From: Palauibacter sp022826685
Lineage (GTDB): Bacteria; Gemmatimonadota; Gemmatimonadetes; Palauibacterales; Palauibacteraceae
Direction: 5' to 3' (one strand)
DNA: 64,000 nucleotides
Assembly: GCF_965221685.1 (NCBI RefSeq)
Contig: NZ_OZ244907.1
Part shown: positions 7,632 to 16,425 of the stretch, in pieces
Position numbering within the stretch: position 1 is the first letter of the stretch
Layout: each line of letters opens with the position of its first letter
Position numbers and translations under genes: made by a program
The notes under the pieces: generated by a model
The model's input: the letters and a program-made list of their open reading frames with translations, nothing else
Told to the model about the DNA's origin: nothing
Database searches by the model: none

Positions 7632-9520
7632 GCGGCGGCCGTCGGCTTCTGGAACTGGAGGCGGTGGAGTTGCGCGTAGAGGCCGCCGCGCTCGAGCAGC
7701 GTGTCGTGCGTGCCGGATTCGCTGATGCGTCCGTGGTGAAGCACGAGGATGCGGTCGGCCCCGCGGATGGTGGAGAGCCGGTGCGCGATGACGAGGCTCG
7801 TCCGTCCCTCCATCAGGCGCTCAAGCGCCGCCTGGATCTCCGCCTCGATCTCCGAGTCCACCGAACTCGTCGCCTCGTCCAGGAGCAGGATGGGCGGATC
7901 CCCCGCGAGCGCGCGGGCGAAGGACACCAGCTGGCGCTCGCCGACCGACAGGTTCCCGCCCCGCTCGCTCAGCGGCTCGTCGTACTTCTTCGGCAGCCGC
8001 GCGAGGTGCCGGTCGACCCCGACCTGGCGAGCCGCCTCCCGGATCTCATCCCGCCCCACCGCCTCGCGATCGAGCGCGATGTTGTCCGCGGCGGAGCCCG
8101 AGAAGAGATAGACGTCCTGCAGCACGAGGCCCATCCGGTGCCGGAGGTCGGCGAGCCGGAGTTCCCGGATGTCGACCCCGTCGAGCAGAATGCGCCCGCG
8201 CTGCGGCTCGTAGAAGCGCATGAGGAGGCTGAACAGCGTCGTCTTGCCCGCTCCCGTCGCTCCGACGACCGCGAGCCGCTGCCCCGGCTCCGCCGTGAAG
8301 CTGATGCCGCGCAGCACCCAGCCGTCATCCGGCGCGTCCTCGTCGAGCCGCCCCTCCGCCCCTTCCCAGGCCGCGGCGTGGGCCAGGGCGGGCGTCGTGA
8401 CCCCCGCCGCATCCTCCTCCGGCGACAGATACCGGAACCAGACGTCCTCGAACTCGATGCGGCCCTTCACCTCCGCAGGAAGATCGGTTGGATCCACCGG
8501 GTCCTCGATCCCCGGCGCCTCGTCCAGCAGCCGGAAGATCCGCTCCGAACTCGCCATCGCGCCCTGCAGGATGTTGTACTTCTCGGACAGGTCCTGGATG
8601 GGGCGGAAGAACCGTTTCGCGTACTGCAGGAAGGCCGCGATGACCCCGATCGTGACCGTCCCCTCGAGGGCCTGGTTGCCTCCGTACCAGATGATGAGCG
8701 CGAGCGCGACGGACGCGAGCACTTCGATGACGGGGAAGAAGAGCGCGTAGTACGTGATCGAGCGCAGGTGGGCCTCGAGATAGTCATCGTTGACCTTGCC
8801 GAACCAGCGCGTGGCCGTCCGCTCCTGCCGGAACAGCTGCACGACGCGCACCCCGGTGATCCGTTCCTGCAGGAAGGCGTTGATGCGGGCGAGCCGGATC
8901 CTGATGTCGCGGTATGCCTCGCGAACCTTCTTCCGGAAGAGCCAGGCGGCCACGAACACGAGGGGGAGGACCGCGAACGTCACCAGGGCGAGCCGCCAAT
9001 CCATCACGAGCATGGCGATCATGATGAAGGCGACCGTGAAGACGTCCCCGAAGATCGTGACGACCCCGGATGTGAACATCTCGTTCAGGACCTCGACGTC
9101 GCTCGTGAGCCGCGTCATCAGGCGTCCCACCGGGTTCCGGTCGAAGTACGCGAGCCGGAGGCGCTGCAGGTGCCGGAAGATCTCCTGCCTCAGGTCGACC
9201 ATCACGTTCTGCCCGATCCACGTGGTCAGGATCGTGCGCCCGTACTCCAGAAGTCCGGAGAGGATGAGCGAGACGAAGAAGAGGATCGCGAGGTTGCGGA
9301 TGGCGCCGAAATCGCCGTCCGGGATCGCGTGGTCGATGACCTCCATCGTCAGCCAGGGGCCGACGAGCGCGAGGCCCGAGGCGGCCACGAGCATCAGCAC
9401 GGCGATCGCGACCCTGCCCCGGTACGGCCGCAGGTACGCGAGCAGACGCTTCATGAGGCGGGCGTCGTACGCCTTCCCGAGCGCTTCTTCTTCCTGGAGG
9501 GGACCGTCCGGCGCTTGCAT
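7628..9520 (-). CDS. ABC exporter, fused membrane and ATPase domains
   Basis: A half-transporter of 630 residues: six transmembrane segments in the first 330 residues (start EEEALGKAYDARLMKRLL), then a nucleotide-binding domain with Walker A GATGAGKTT, signature LSVGERQLVSF, and Walker B ILLLDEATSS. It belongs to the MsbA/multidrug/lipid exporter group and should act as a homodimer in the inner membrane; the substrate is unknown. A Gly/Asp/Ala-rich insert (about residues 385-425) sits just before the ATPase core. I chose ATG 9520; an upstream ATG near 9587 has a better Shine-Dalgarno sequence but adds an unconserved tail overlapping the uvrA start region. It is coupled to the PLDc_N gene and divergent from uvrA. 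Confidence 0.85.
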   Translation of the reverse strand: MQAPDGPLQEEEALGKAYDARLMKRLLAYLRPYRGRVAIAVLMLVAASGLALVGPWLTMEVIDHAIPDGDFGAIRNLAILFFVSLILSGLLEYGRTILTTWIGQNVMVDLRQEIFRHLQRLRLAYFDRNPVGRLMTRLTSDVEVLNEMFTSGVVTIFGDVFTVAFIMIAMLVMDWRLALVTFAVLPLVFVAAWLFRKKVREAYRDIRIRLARINAFLQERITGVRVVQLFRQERTATRWFGKVNDDYLEAHLRSITYYALFFPVIEVLASVALALIIWYGGNQALEGTVTIGVIAAFLQYAKRFFRPIQDLSEKYNILQGAMASSERIFRLLDEAPGIEDPVDPTDLPAEVKGRIEFEDVWFRYLSPEEDAAGVTTPALAHAAAWEGAEGRLDEDAPDDGWVLRGISFTAEPGQRLAVVGATGAGKTTLFSLLMRFYEPQRGRILLDGVDIRELRLADLRHRMGLVLQDVYLFSGSAADNIALDREAVGRDEIREAARQVGVDRHLARLPKKYDEPLSERGGNLSVGERQLVSFARALAGDPPILLLDEATSSVDSEIEAEIQAALERLMEGRTSLVIAHRLSTIRGADRILVLHHGRISESGTHDTLLERGGLYAQLHRLQFQKPTAAA

Positions 9521-9595
9521 GCCCCATAGTACGAACTCGCCGCCTGCGGTCCAATCAGGTTGGCGCGCCCCGTCGCCGCCGGCCATCATGCTCCC

Positions 9596-12481
9596 ATGAG
9601 CGACCGGATCCGGGTCCGAGGCGCCCGGCAGCACAACCTCAAGGGCATCGACATCGACATCGAGCGTGGGGCCCTCACCGTCCTCACGGGGCCCTCAGGT
9701 TCGGGAAAATCCAGCCTCGCCTTCGACACGATCTACGCCGAGGGACAGCGGCGGTACATCGAGTCGCTCTCCACCTACGCCAAGCAGTTCCTCGAGCGGA
9801 TGCCGAAGCCCGACGTCGATCTCGTCGAGGGCGTGAGTCCCTCCGTCGCCATCGACCAGAGCAACCGGGTGCAGTCGAGCCGCTCCACCGTCGGCACGAT
9901 CACGGAGGTCTACGACTACCTGAGGCTCCTGTGGGCGCGCGTCGGGACGACCGTGTGTCCGGAGTGCGGGCGTTCGGTCGTGCCGGACACCGTGACGTCG
10001 GCCACCGACGCCCTCCTCGAGTCCGGTCCGAAGACGCGGCTCGCCATCGCCTTCCCCATTCCCCGCGAAGAGCGCAGGAACGGCGAGAGGGTGGTGAAGA
10101 ACCTCCGGGCGCGGGGGTACGTCCGCGTCCTCGCCGACGGTCGCGAACTCTATCTGCCGGACATCGACCTGGAGGAGGAGGAGGAGGAAGGGGAAGGGGA
10201 CGAGGTTCGGGCGTTGACGCGGGCCCGCGAGGCGCTCGTGATCGTGGACCGGGTCGGATCCCGCGCGGAGGACCGCGAACGGATCGCGGATTCGCTCGCC
10301 GCGGCCTTTGCCGAGGGGAGGGGCGCCGCCGTCGCGCTCCTCTGGCGGGACGGGGCCGGGGCACCCGAGCGCCGCGACTTCGAAGAGGCCCATCGCTGCG
10401 GACCCTGCGGCCTGGCGTTTCCGCAGCCCACCCCCCAGCTGTTCAGCTTCAACAGCCCCGCCGGAGCGTGCGACACCTGCACGGGCTTCGGTGCCGTGCT
10501 CGAGTACTCCCCCCAACTCATCGTTCCCGACCCGGGCCGTTCGCTGGACGAAGGAGCCCTCGATCCATGGTCGAAGCCCCGTTACCGGCGCGAGCGCGCG
10601 CGCCTGAGAGAGTTCGCCGCCGCCTCCGGACTCGACGCGTCCCTCCCGTGGGAGGCGCTTCCCGACGAAAGCCGCGACGTCCTGTTGAACGGGGGAGAGT
10701 ACGCGGGGAAACGCTTCCGGGGCGTCATCCCCTTTCTCCGCTCGAAGGAAAAGAAGCGGTACAAGGCGTACATCCGCGTCTTTCTGCGCCAGTATCAGCT
10801 TCCCGAGCGGTGTTCCGAATGCGACGGCTACCGCCTGAAGTCCGAGTCGCTGAACGTCCGCGTGGGGGGGCGGCACATCGCCGAAGTCGCCCGGTGGACC
10901 GTGAAGGAGATCTCCGGCTGGCTCGCGGCAGGGCTCGACCTCACCCGGTTTCAGCGCGAGGTCGCGTCGACGATCCTTCGCGAACTCGAGCACCGGACCT
11001 CGTTTCTCGAGGAAGTCGGACTCGGGTATCTGACGCTGGACCGGCAGGCCCGATCCCTCTCCGGGGGGGAGATGCAGAGGATCCGCCTCGCGAGCTGTCT
11101 CGGGAGCCGGCTCGTCAGCACGCTCTACGTCCTCGACGAACCCACGATCGGTCTTCATCCGCATGATATTTATGCGTTCACCGGCGTCCTCGAGCGGCTC
11201 GCGAGCCGCGGGAACACCGTCCTCGTCGTCGAGCACGAGCCGTCGGTGCTGGAGAGGGCCGACCGCATCATCGAACTCGGACCGGGGGCCGGGGAGCAGG
11301 GCGGCGAGATCGTGTTCGAGGGCGGCTGGGACGACATCCTCACCTCGGGGACCGGCACGGGAGGGGCCCTCGCGCGGAGGGCGGCCGCCGCCGGGCGGGG
11401 CGCGTCACCGTCGGGTGGCGGTCCCCGACTCGTCCTGCGCGGCGCGCGCCTGCACAACGTTCGGGGCGTGGATGTCGCGATTCCGCTGGGGTCGCTCACG
11501 CTCGTCACCGGCGTCTCGGGCTCCGGGAAGTCGACGCTCATCCGCGGCGTGCTGTACCACGCCCTCGAACGGGAGATCACGGACCGCTCCTCCGCCAAGC
11601 CGCACCTGGGCGAGCCCGCCGGCGCCTGGGACCGGCTCGAAGGCGCGGAGTTCCTGGAGGACGTCGTGCTCGTCGACCAGCGGCCGATCGGCCGCACGCC
11701 GCGCTCGAACCCGGCGACCTACATCGGAGCCTTCACGGCGCTGAGGAACGCATACGCCGCCGTGCCGGAGGCCCGCTCCCGCGGATACGAGGCGGGGTAC
11801 TTCTCCTTCAATCGTCCGGGCGGACGCTGCGAGCGCTGCAAGGGCGCGGGAGAGGAGACGGTGGAGATGGTCTTCCTGGCCGACGTTTCCGTGCCCTGCG
11901 AGGCGTGCGGGGGGTCGCGCTACCGTCCCGAGGTGCTCGAAATCGAGATTCGCGGCCGCTCCATCCGCGACGCCCTCGACATGACCGTGGACGAGGCGAT
12001 TCGCTTCTTCATCCGGCACGACCGTCTCGGAGCCCGGCTTTGGCAGTTGCAACGGGTGGGTCTCGGATATCTTCGGCTCGGCCAGCCGGCCACGACCCTC
12101 TCCGGAGGCGAGGCGCAGCGCCTGAAGATCGCCCGGGAGCTCGCGCGCCGGGGGGGTGCGGGCCGGAGGCTGTACGTCCTCGACGAGCCGACCGTCGGCC
12201 TGGGAGTGGCGGAGGTCGGCACGCTCGTCGCGGTGCTGCGCGAACTCGTGGGCGAGGGGCACGCCGTCGTCGTCGTCGAACACAACCTCGACGTCGTCGC
12301 GGAAGCCGACTGGATCATCGACATGGGCCCCGGGCCGGCGGACGACGGGGGCCGCATCGTGGCGGCGGGTCCGCCCGCCGTCATCGCGAAGTCCGAGGCC
12401 TCGCTCACGGGCGCCTTCCTCCGTGCGCGGGCCGAGCGGCTCGGGCGCGATGCGGCCGTCGCCGGCGCCGGGTCGGCGTGA
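9596..12481 (+). CDS. uvrA: UvrA-family excinuclease ABC subunit A
   Basis: UvrA is the damage-sensing ATPase of nucleotide excision repair. The 961-residue protein contains two ABC modules: Walker A GPSGSGKSS near residue 34 and a second GVSGSGKST in the C-terminal half, each with an LSGGE signature. Zinc-coordinating CxxC pairs are visible (CPEC, CGPC...CDTC, CSEC, CERC...CEAC). The segment VAIDQSNRVQSSRSTVGT differs from the E. coli form and resembles UvrA2-type paralogues, so a second, canonical uvrA elsewhere would not be surprising. A glutamate-rich insert (EEEEEEGEGDE) lies near residue 195. The stop overlaps the next gene (GTGA), coupling it to a glycosyltransferase. Confidence 0.92.
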   Translation: MSDRIRVRGARQHNLKGIDIDIERGALTVLTGPSGSGKSSLAFDTIYAEGQRRYIESLSTYAKQFLERMPKPDVDLVEGVSPSVAIDQSNRVQSSRSTVGTITEVYDYLRLLWARVGTTVCPECGRSVVPDTVTSATDALLESGPKTRLAIAFPIPREERRNGERVVKNLRARGYVRVLADGRELYLPDIDLEEEEEEGEGDEVRALTRAREALVIVDRVGSRAEDRERIADSLAAAFAEGRGAAVALLWRDGAGAPERRDFEEAHRCGPCGLAFPQPTPQLFSFNSPAGACDTCTGFGAVLEYSPQLIVPDPGRSLDEGALDPWSKPRYRRERARLREFAAASGLDASLPWEALPDESRDVLLNGGEYAGKRFRGVIPFLRSKEKKRYKAYIRVFLRQYQLPERCSECDGYRLKSESLNVRVGGRHIAEVARWTVKEISGWLAAGLDLTRFQREVASTILRELEHRTSFLEEVGLGYLTLDRQARSLSGGEMQRIRLASCLGSRLVSTLYVLDEPTIGLHPHDIYAFTGVLERLASRGNTVLVVEHEPSVLERADRIIELGPGAGEQGGEIVFEGGWDDILTSGTGTGGALARRAAAAGRGASPSGGGPRLVLRGARLHNVRGVDVAIPLGSLTLVTGVSGSGKSTLIRGVLYHALEREITDRSSAKPHLGEPAGAWDRLEGAEFLEDVVLVDQRPIGRTPRSNPATYIGAFTALRNAYAAVPEARSRGYEAGYFSFNRPGGRCERCKGAGEETVEMVFLADVSVPCEACGGSRYRPEVLEIEIRGRSIRDALDMTVDEAIRFFIRHDRLGARLWQLQRVGLGYLRLGQPATTLSGGEAQRLKIARELARRGGAGRRLYVLDEPTVGLGVAEVGTLVAVLRELVGEGHAVVVVEHNLDVVAEADWIIDMGPGPADDGGRIVAAGPPAVIAKSEASLTGAFLRARAERLGRDAAVAGAGSA

Positions 12482-13524
12482 CCGGGGCGGGTGCGCCGCG
12501 CGTCTCCATCCTCCTGCCGTGCCGGGACGCCGAACCGTTCCTCGGCGTGTGCATCGAGAGTCTCGCCGCGCAGTCCGAGCCGCGCTTCGAGGTGCTCGCG
12601 CTCGACGACGGTTCGAGAGACGGCACCGGGCGGCTGCTCCGGGCGTGGGCGGAACGGGACGGTCGCGTCCGCCTCGTCGATCGTGACGGTTCGGGGATCG
12701 TCGCCGCACTGCGCCGGCTCTCCGCCGAGGCCCGGTCGCCGCTCCTCGCCCGCATGGACGCCGACGACGTGGCGCGCCCCGGCCGGCTGGCCGCGCAACT
12801 CCACCTCCTGGCCCGGCGCCCCGGCATCGCCGCGTGCGGCACGGGCGTCCGCTACTTCCCCCGGCCCCGGCGCGGCTCGGGCTATCTCCGCTACGAGCGC
12901 TGGATCAACGGGCTCACCGAACCCGCCGCGGTCGAGCGGGATCTGTTCGTCGAATGTCCGATCGCCCACCCCACCCTGATGGTGCGGCGCGACGCCTTCG
13001 AGGCCGTCGGCGGCTATCGCGACACCCGGGGACCGGAGGACTACGACCTCATCCTGCGGCTGTCCGCGGCAGGCTGCCGCATGACGAACGTACCGCAGAT
13101 CCTCCACGAGTGGCGGCTGGGTCCGCACCGGCTGTCGGAGCGGTCGGACCGCTACGGCCCCGATGCCTTCCGGCGTCTGAAGATCGCGTACCTCGCGAAC
13201 GGCCGCATACCGGAGGGACGGCCGCTCGTCATTTGGGGCGCCGGCAAGGTCGGCAAGGCCTTCGCGCGCGGCTGGCTCGAACAGGGCGGCTCCGCGAGTC
13301 GCGCGCGCCCGGTGGAGGCGTTCGTGGATCTGGACCCCCGCAAGATCGGGCAGAGCATCCACGGAGCCGTCGTCCTCCGCCCCGAGGATCTCCCGGCGTT
13401 CGGTGCGCCCGCCCGCCCGTACATGCTCCTCGCGGTGGGGACGCCCGGCGCCCGGAGCGAGATCCGGGAGGCGCTGGAGGCGCTGGGTTATCAGGAGATC
13501 GAGGATTACCGGGCCGTGGCCTGA
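12478..13524 (+). CDS. Family 2 glycosyltransferase with C-terminal Rossmann domain
   Basis: Residues 1-245 are a GT-A fold glycosyltransferase: VSILLPCRDAEPFLG, DDGSRDGT, the metal-binding DADD after LLARM, and the later motif GPEDYDLILRL. Residues 250-348 are a different domain: RPLVIWGAGKVGKAFARG is a dinucleotide-binding loop, followed by VEAFVDLDPRKIG, as in the N-terminal domain of PglD-like sugar acyltransferases. The fusion suggests cell-surface glycan synthesis. The start is GTG 12478, overlapping the uvrA stop (GTGA). The 3' end overlaps the convergent gene by 19 bases. Donor and acceptor are unknown. Confidence 0.85.
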   Translation: MTGAGAPRVSILLPCRDAEPFLGVCIESLAAQSEPRFEVLALDDGSRDGTGRLLRAWAERDGRVRLVDRDGSGIVAALRRLSAEARSPLLARMDADDVARPGRLAAQLHLLARRPGIAACGTGVRYFPRPRRGSGYLRYERWINGLTEPAAVERDLFVECPIAHPTLMVRRDAFEAVGGYRDTRGPEDYDLILRLSAAGCRMTNVPQILHEWRLGPHRLSERSDRYGPDAFRRLKIAYLANGRIPEGRPLVIWGAGKVGKAFARGWLEQGGSASRARPVEAFVDLDPRKIGQSIHGAVVLRPEDLPAFGAPARPYMLLAVGTPGARSEIREALEALGYQEIEDYRAVA

Positions 13525-14591
13525 TCGTCGAGCACTTCCCACGTCACGTCATCGAACTCGCGCAACAGGTCCGCGCCGTATGCGGAAGACGGGGTCTGGA
13601 AGCCCGGCTTGAAGTCTCCCGCGAGCGCGCGTCCCGCGATGGCGATGCCCGCCGTCGCGGTGAAGCCGTAGGGGTCCGGTACCCGCACGCGTGCCGCGAC
13701 CCGCCTCCCCTCCGCGTCTTCGATCTCCGCGACCAGAATCCCGTGCGCCGTCCTGCGCGCCGATTCGCTCGGTCCCTCCGGCGCACGGTCGAGGAGGCGG
13801 TTCAGCACCGCCTTCCCCATCCGTCCGGCGAGCAGCGGGCCGAAGCTGCGGAGGATCTTCGTGAGGCGCACGAAGGAGCGAGTCGCCTGAAGGTAGGTCT
13901 CGATATTCGGTATGCCGGTGGAATGAAACGCCGTGGACACATCGCCCAGCACGCCGACGAGCGCGGCGCGCGGGGGAGGCCCGAAGTCGAACGCGTGGCG
14001 CAGTTCACCGGGTCGCACTGTCGCCAGCGCGCCGTCGCGCCGGACCCGGAAGTGCCCGATCGCCTGGGCGACCGTCCGCATGGTGCCGCGGGAGGCGCCG
14101 CTGCGGGCCGCGAGGCCCAGCCTGAGAGTGCGGCCGCCGGGATGCCGCTTGGCGAGGTCCGCGATGAGGCAGTCGCTCGGGACGACGTCGAACCCGACGC
14201 CCGGCATGACCATGATGCCCGCCCCGGCGGCCTCCGCCCCGCGCGCGGCCAGCGTCTCGAACACATCGATCTCTCCGGTGATGTCGAGATAGTGCGTGCC
14301 CGTCCTCAGGCAGACGTCGTACATCGGGAGGGCCGTGCGCGAAAACGGTCCCGCGCAGTGGAGGACGACCGAAACATCCTCCAGCGCGCCGGCCAGCGCA
14401 TCCGGGCGGTCCAGCCCCAAGGCCCGGGTCTCCAGGCCGCGCGCCGCGGTGGTCGCCGACGCGAGCACGGCGAGCTTCTCCGGGTCCCGGCCGCCGGCAA
14501 CGGGCTTCAGCCCGGACCGAACGGCCTCGGCGACCGCGAGCCGCCCGGTATATCCCGTGGCGCCGTAGATGAGCAGTTTCGGTTCACGCAT
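13506..14591 (-). CDS. Saccharopine-dehydrogenase-like NADP-binding protein
   Basis: The 361-residue protein begins MREPKLLIYGATGYTGR, a Rossmann dinucleotide-binding loop, and contains GTHYLDITGE, typical of the saccharopine dehydrogenase/trans-acting enoyl reductase family. Members act as oxidoreductases on lipids or amino acids, but the sequence does not reveal the substrate. No signal peptide is seen. It is convergent with the glycosyltransferase gene and divergent, by 26 bases, from the metallophosphoesterase gene. Confidence 0.8.
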   Translation of the reverse strand: MREPKLLIYGATGYTGRLAVAEAVRSGLKPVAGGRDPEKLAVLASATTAARGLETRALGLDRPDALAGALEDVSVVLHCAGPFSRTALPMYDVCLRTGTHYLDITGEIDVFETLAARGAEAAGAGIMVMPGVGFDVVPSDCLIADLAKRHPGGRTLRLGLAARSGASRGTMRTVAQAIGHFRVRRDGALATVRPGELRHAFDFGPPPRAALVGVLGDVSTAFHSTGIPNIETYLQATRSFVRLTKILRSFGPLLAGRMGKAVLNRLLDRAPEGPSESARRTAHGILVAEIEDAEGRRVAARVRVPDPYGFTATAGIAIAGRALAGDFKPGFQTPSSAYGADLLREFDDVTWEVLDDQATAR

Positions 14592-14617
14592 ATCCCCAAA
14601 CTACGGAGCGACTCGCC

Positions 14618-15220
14618 ATGCGTCTGCTGCTGTTCAGCGATCTGCACACCGATCTCGCGGCCGCCGCGTCGATCGTCGAGCGGGCCACCGACTTCGACGC
14701 GGTCGTCGGAGCCGGCGACTTGGCGGTGAAACGGCGCGGGCTGGCCGGGATCGTCGAAGTCCTGGCCGCGATCGAGACCCCCACTGTCCTCGTCCCCGGA
14801 AACGGCGAGTCCGCCGAAGAACTTTCCAACGCGTGCGACGGCTGGCCGGCGGCTCACGTCCTGCACGGAACGGGCGTCGAGATCGGCGGCGTGCCCTTCT
14901 TCGGTCTCGGCGGCGGGGTGCCGGTGACGCCGTTCGGCGCCTGGAGCTACGACTTCACGGAAGACGAGGCGCGGGACCTCCTCGCACCGTGCCCCGAGGG
15001 CGCCGTGCTCGTGTCCCACTCCCCCCCGCTCGGCCACGCGGACACCGCCGCATCGGGTCGGCACGTGGGCAGCACAGCCGTCCTCGAAGCCATCGAACGG
15101 ACCCGTCCCCGCCTCGTCGTCTGCGGCCACATCCACGACTCCTGGGGCGTCCGCTCCCGGGCCGGTAGCACGCCCATCGTGAACGCGGGTCCCAAGGGGA
15201 TTGAATGGCTCCTCGAGTGA
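14618..15220 (+). CDS. Calcineurin-like metallophosphoesterase
   Basis: A 200-residue cytoplasmic phosphoesterase with the five metal motifs: FSDLHTD near residue 6, GAGDL near 31, PGNGE in the position of GNHE (about 60-64), SHSPP, and GHIHDSWG near the C-terminus. It is in the YfcE/MJ0936-like size class; the substrate is unknown. Its last 40 codons exist a second time at 17132-17250 on the far side of a two-gene island, so this 3' end was either the site of an insertion or rebuilt by recombination. GGAG lies upstream of ATG 14618. Confidence 0.88.
   Translation: MRLLLFSDLHTDLAAAASIVERATDFDAVVGAGDLAVKRRGLAGIVEVLAAIETPTVLVPGNGESAEELSNACDGWPAAHVLHGTGVEIGGVPFFGLGGGVPVTPFGAWSYDFTEDEARDLLAPCPEGAVLVSHSPPLGHADTAASGRHVGSTAVLEAIERTRPRLVVCGHIHDSWGVRSRAGSTPIVNAGPKGIEWLLE
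15102..15220 (+). repeat. Upstream copy of duplicated phosphoesterase 3' end
   Basis: Bases 15102-15149 are identical to 17132-17179 (48 of 48). The following 70 bases are similar but diverged. This copy is the functional end of the metallophosphoesterase gene, including its stop. The pair forms direct repeats about 2.03 kb apart around the island. Confidence 0.9.
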
Positions 15221-15291
15221 CCCGGGAGCGTCGGGAAGCGTCAAGTGGACAATGAGCCGGGACACTTCCCTGTAACGGGGCGGAGGATTAC

Positions 15292-16398
15292 GTGGCCGAC
15301 GGGAGTGGAATGAGTCGCTTGAGTAGGTGCCTCGACTTCCTTCGGCCCTACCGGACGGTTGTCGCGGGGCTCGGGTTGTTGGTCGCCGGGGGTGGGGACC
15401 TGATGGGCCAGGAGCCGGACTGCGGCGGGCGCGGCGTGCTCCGGGTGGTGGTGCTCGACCAGTCCGGGTCGGTTCCGATTCCCGGGGCGACGGTCGTCCT
15501 GCGGTGGACCGAATCGGAAAGTGCGCGAAGGCCGGTGCGCGAGGACGCCGGACCCGACGGGCGACTCATCCTGTGCGCCCCGCGGGACGCCCAGCGGGCC
15601 ACCGTGTGGGCCGAGTTCGGGGACGCGTCGAGCGACGAGGCCGTGGTTCCCATCGCCGCCGGGACGTCGCGCGAGGCGAGACTCCTGCTTCACCTGGGCG
15701 AAGTGCGGACGGGACGCCTGATCGGTGAGGTGCGGGATGCTCTCACGGAGAAGCCTGTTGCGGCGGTGGCGGTGTCGGTTCAGGGCCGGGCCGAGGTGAC
15801 CGAGACCAACCGAATGGGGCGGTTCATCCTCAGCGGCGTCCCGGTGGGCGTCCACGAGCTTTCGGTGCGGCATCTGGGGTACGCCCCCCTTTCCCACGAA
15901 GTGACGGTGTCGCGCGGCATCACCACGGAGGTCGAGATTGGACTGGTGCCGGAGCCCGTGGAGATGGCGCCGATCGTGGCCACGGCCACCAGGCCGCGTC
16001 GGCTGGAGGTCAAGGGATTTTACGAGCGCAAGTACTGGGGCGAGCTCGTCAGCGGGGGCATGTTCTTCACCGCTGCCGACATCGAGCGCCGCAGCCCCGT
16101 GTTAATCTCGCACATGATTGCCGACGCGCCGGGGATCCGCTTGGAGTGTAGCCTTCGGCGTACGAGATGCAGACTCGTCAACGCCCGGGGGACGTCGGGG
16201 TTCGAGCCGGGCGGCTGCGTGATGGGCATCGTGCTTGACGGCACGAGACTGCGCGTGCGGCAAGGGGACACGATTGACCAGTTCGTGAAGCCGGTCGAGA
16301 TCGCGGGGCTCGAGATATACAGAGGACCCGCCTCTCTTCCCGGGGAGTTCAGCGGATCCGATTCCGGATGCGGGGTCGTCGTCATCTGGACGAAGTAG
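15292..16398 (+). CDS. Secreted protein: regulatory-like domain plus TonB-plug-like domain
   Basis: The 368-residue product has an N-terminal hydrophobic segment ending near GGGDLMGQEP (signal peptide). Two carboxypeptidase-regulatory-like beta-sandwich domains follow (about 45-135 and 140-215; second copy GEVRDALTEKPVAAV...GRFILSGVPVGVHELSVRHLGY). The last 150 residues resemble the plug of TonB-dependent receptors (GFYERKYWGELVSGGMFFT; FVKPVEIAGLEIYRGPASLP; end GCGVVVIWTK). The protein stops where a barrel would start, so it is not a transporter. Three or more cysteines suggest disulfides. GTG 15292 is preceded by GGAGG at 15282-15286. The gene lies in the island flanked by duplicated phosphoesterase sequence. 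A related protein is at 31567. Confidence 0.75.
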   Translation: MADGSGMSRLSRCLDFLRPYRTVVAGLGLLVAGGGDLMGQEPDCGGRGVLRVVVLDQSGSVPIPGATVVLRWTESESARRPVREDAGPDGRLILCAPRDAQRATVWAEFGDASSDEAVVPIAAGTSREARLLLHLGEVRTGRLIGEVRDALTEKPVAAVAVSVQGRAEVTETNRMGRFILSGVPVGVHELSVRHLGYAPLSHEVTVSRGITTEVEIGLVPEPVEMAPIVATATRPRRLEVKGFYERKYWGELVSGGMFFTAADIERRSPVLISHMIADAPGIRLECSLRRTRCRLVNARGTSGFEPGGCVMGIVLDGTRLRVRQGDTIDQFVKPVEIAGLEIYRGPASLPGEFSGSDSGCGVVVIWTK

Positions 16399-16425
16399 TC
16401 CGGCCCGACCGGCTCGCGCAGGCGA

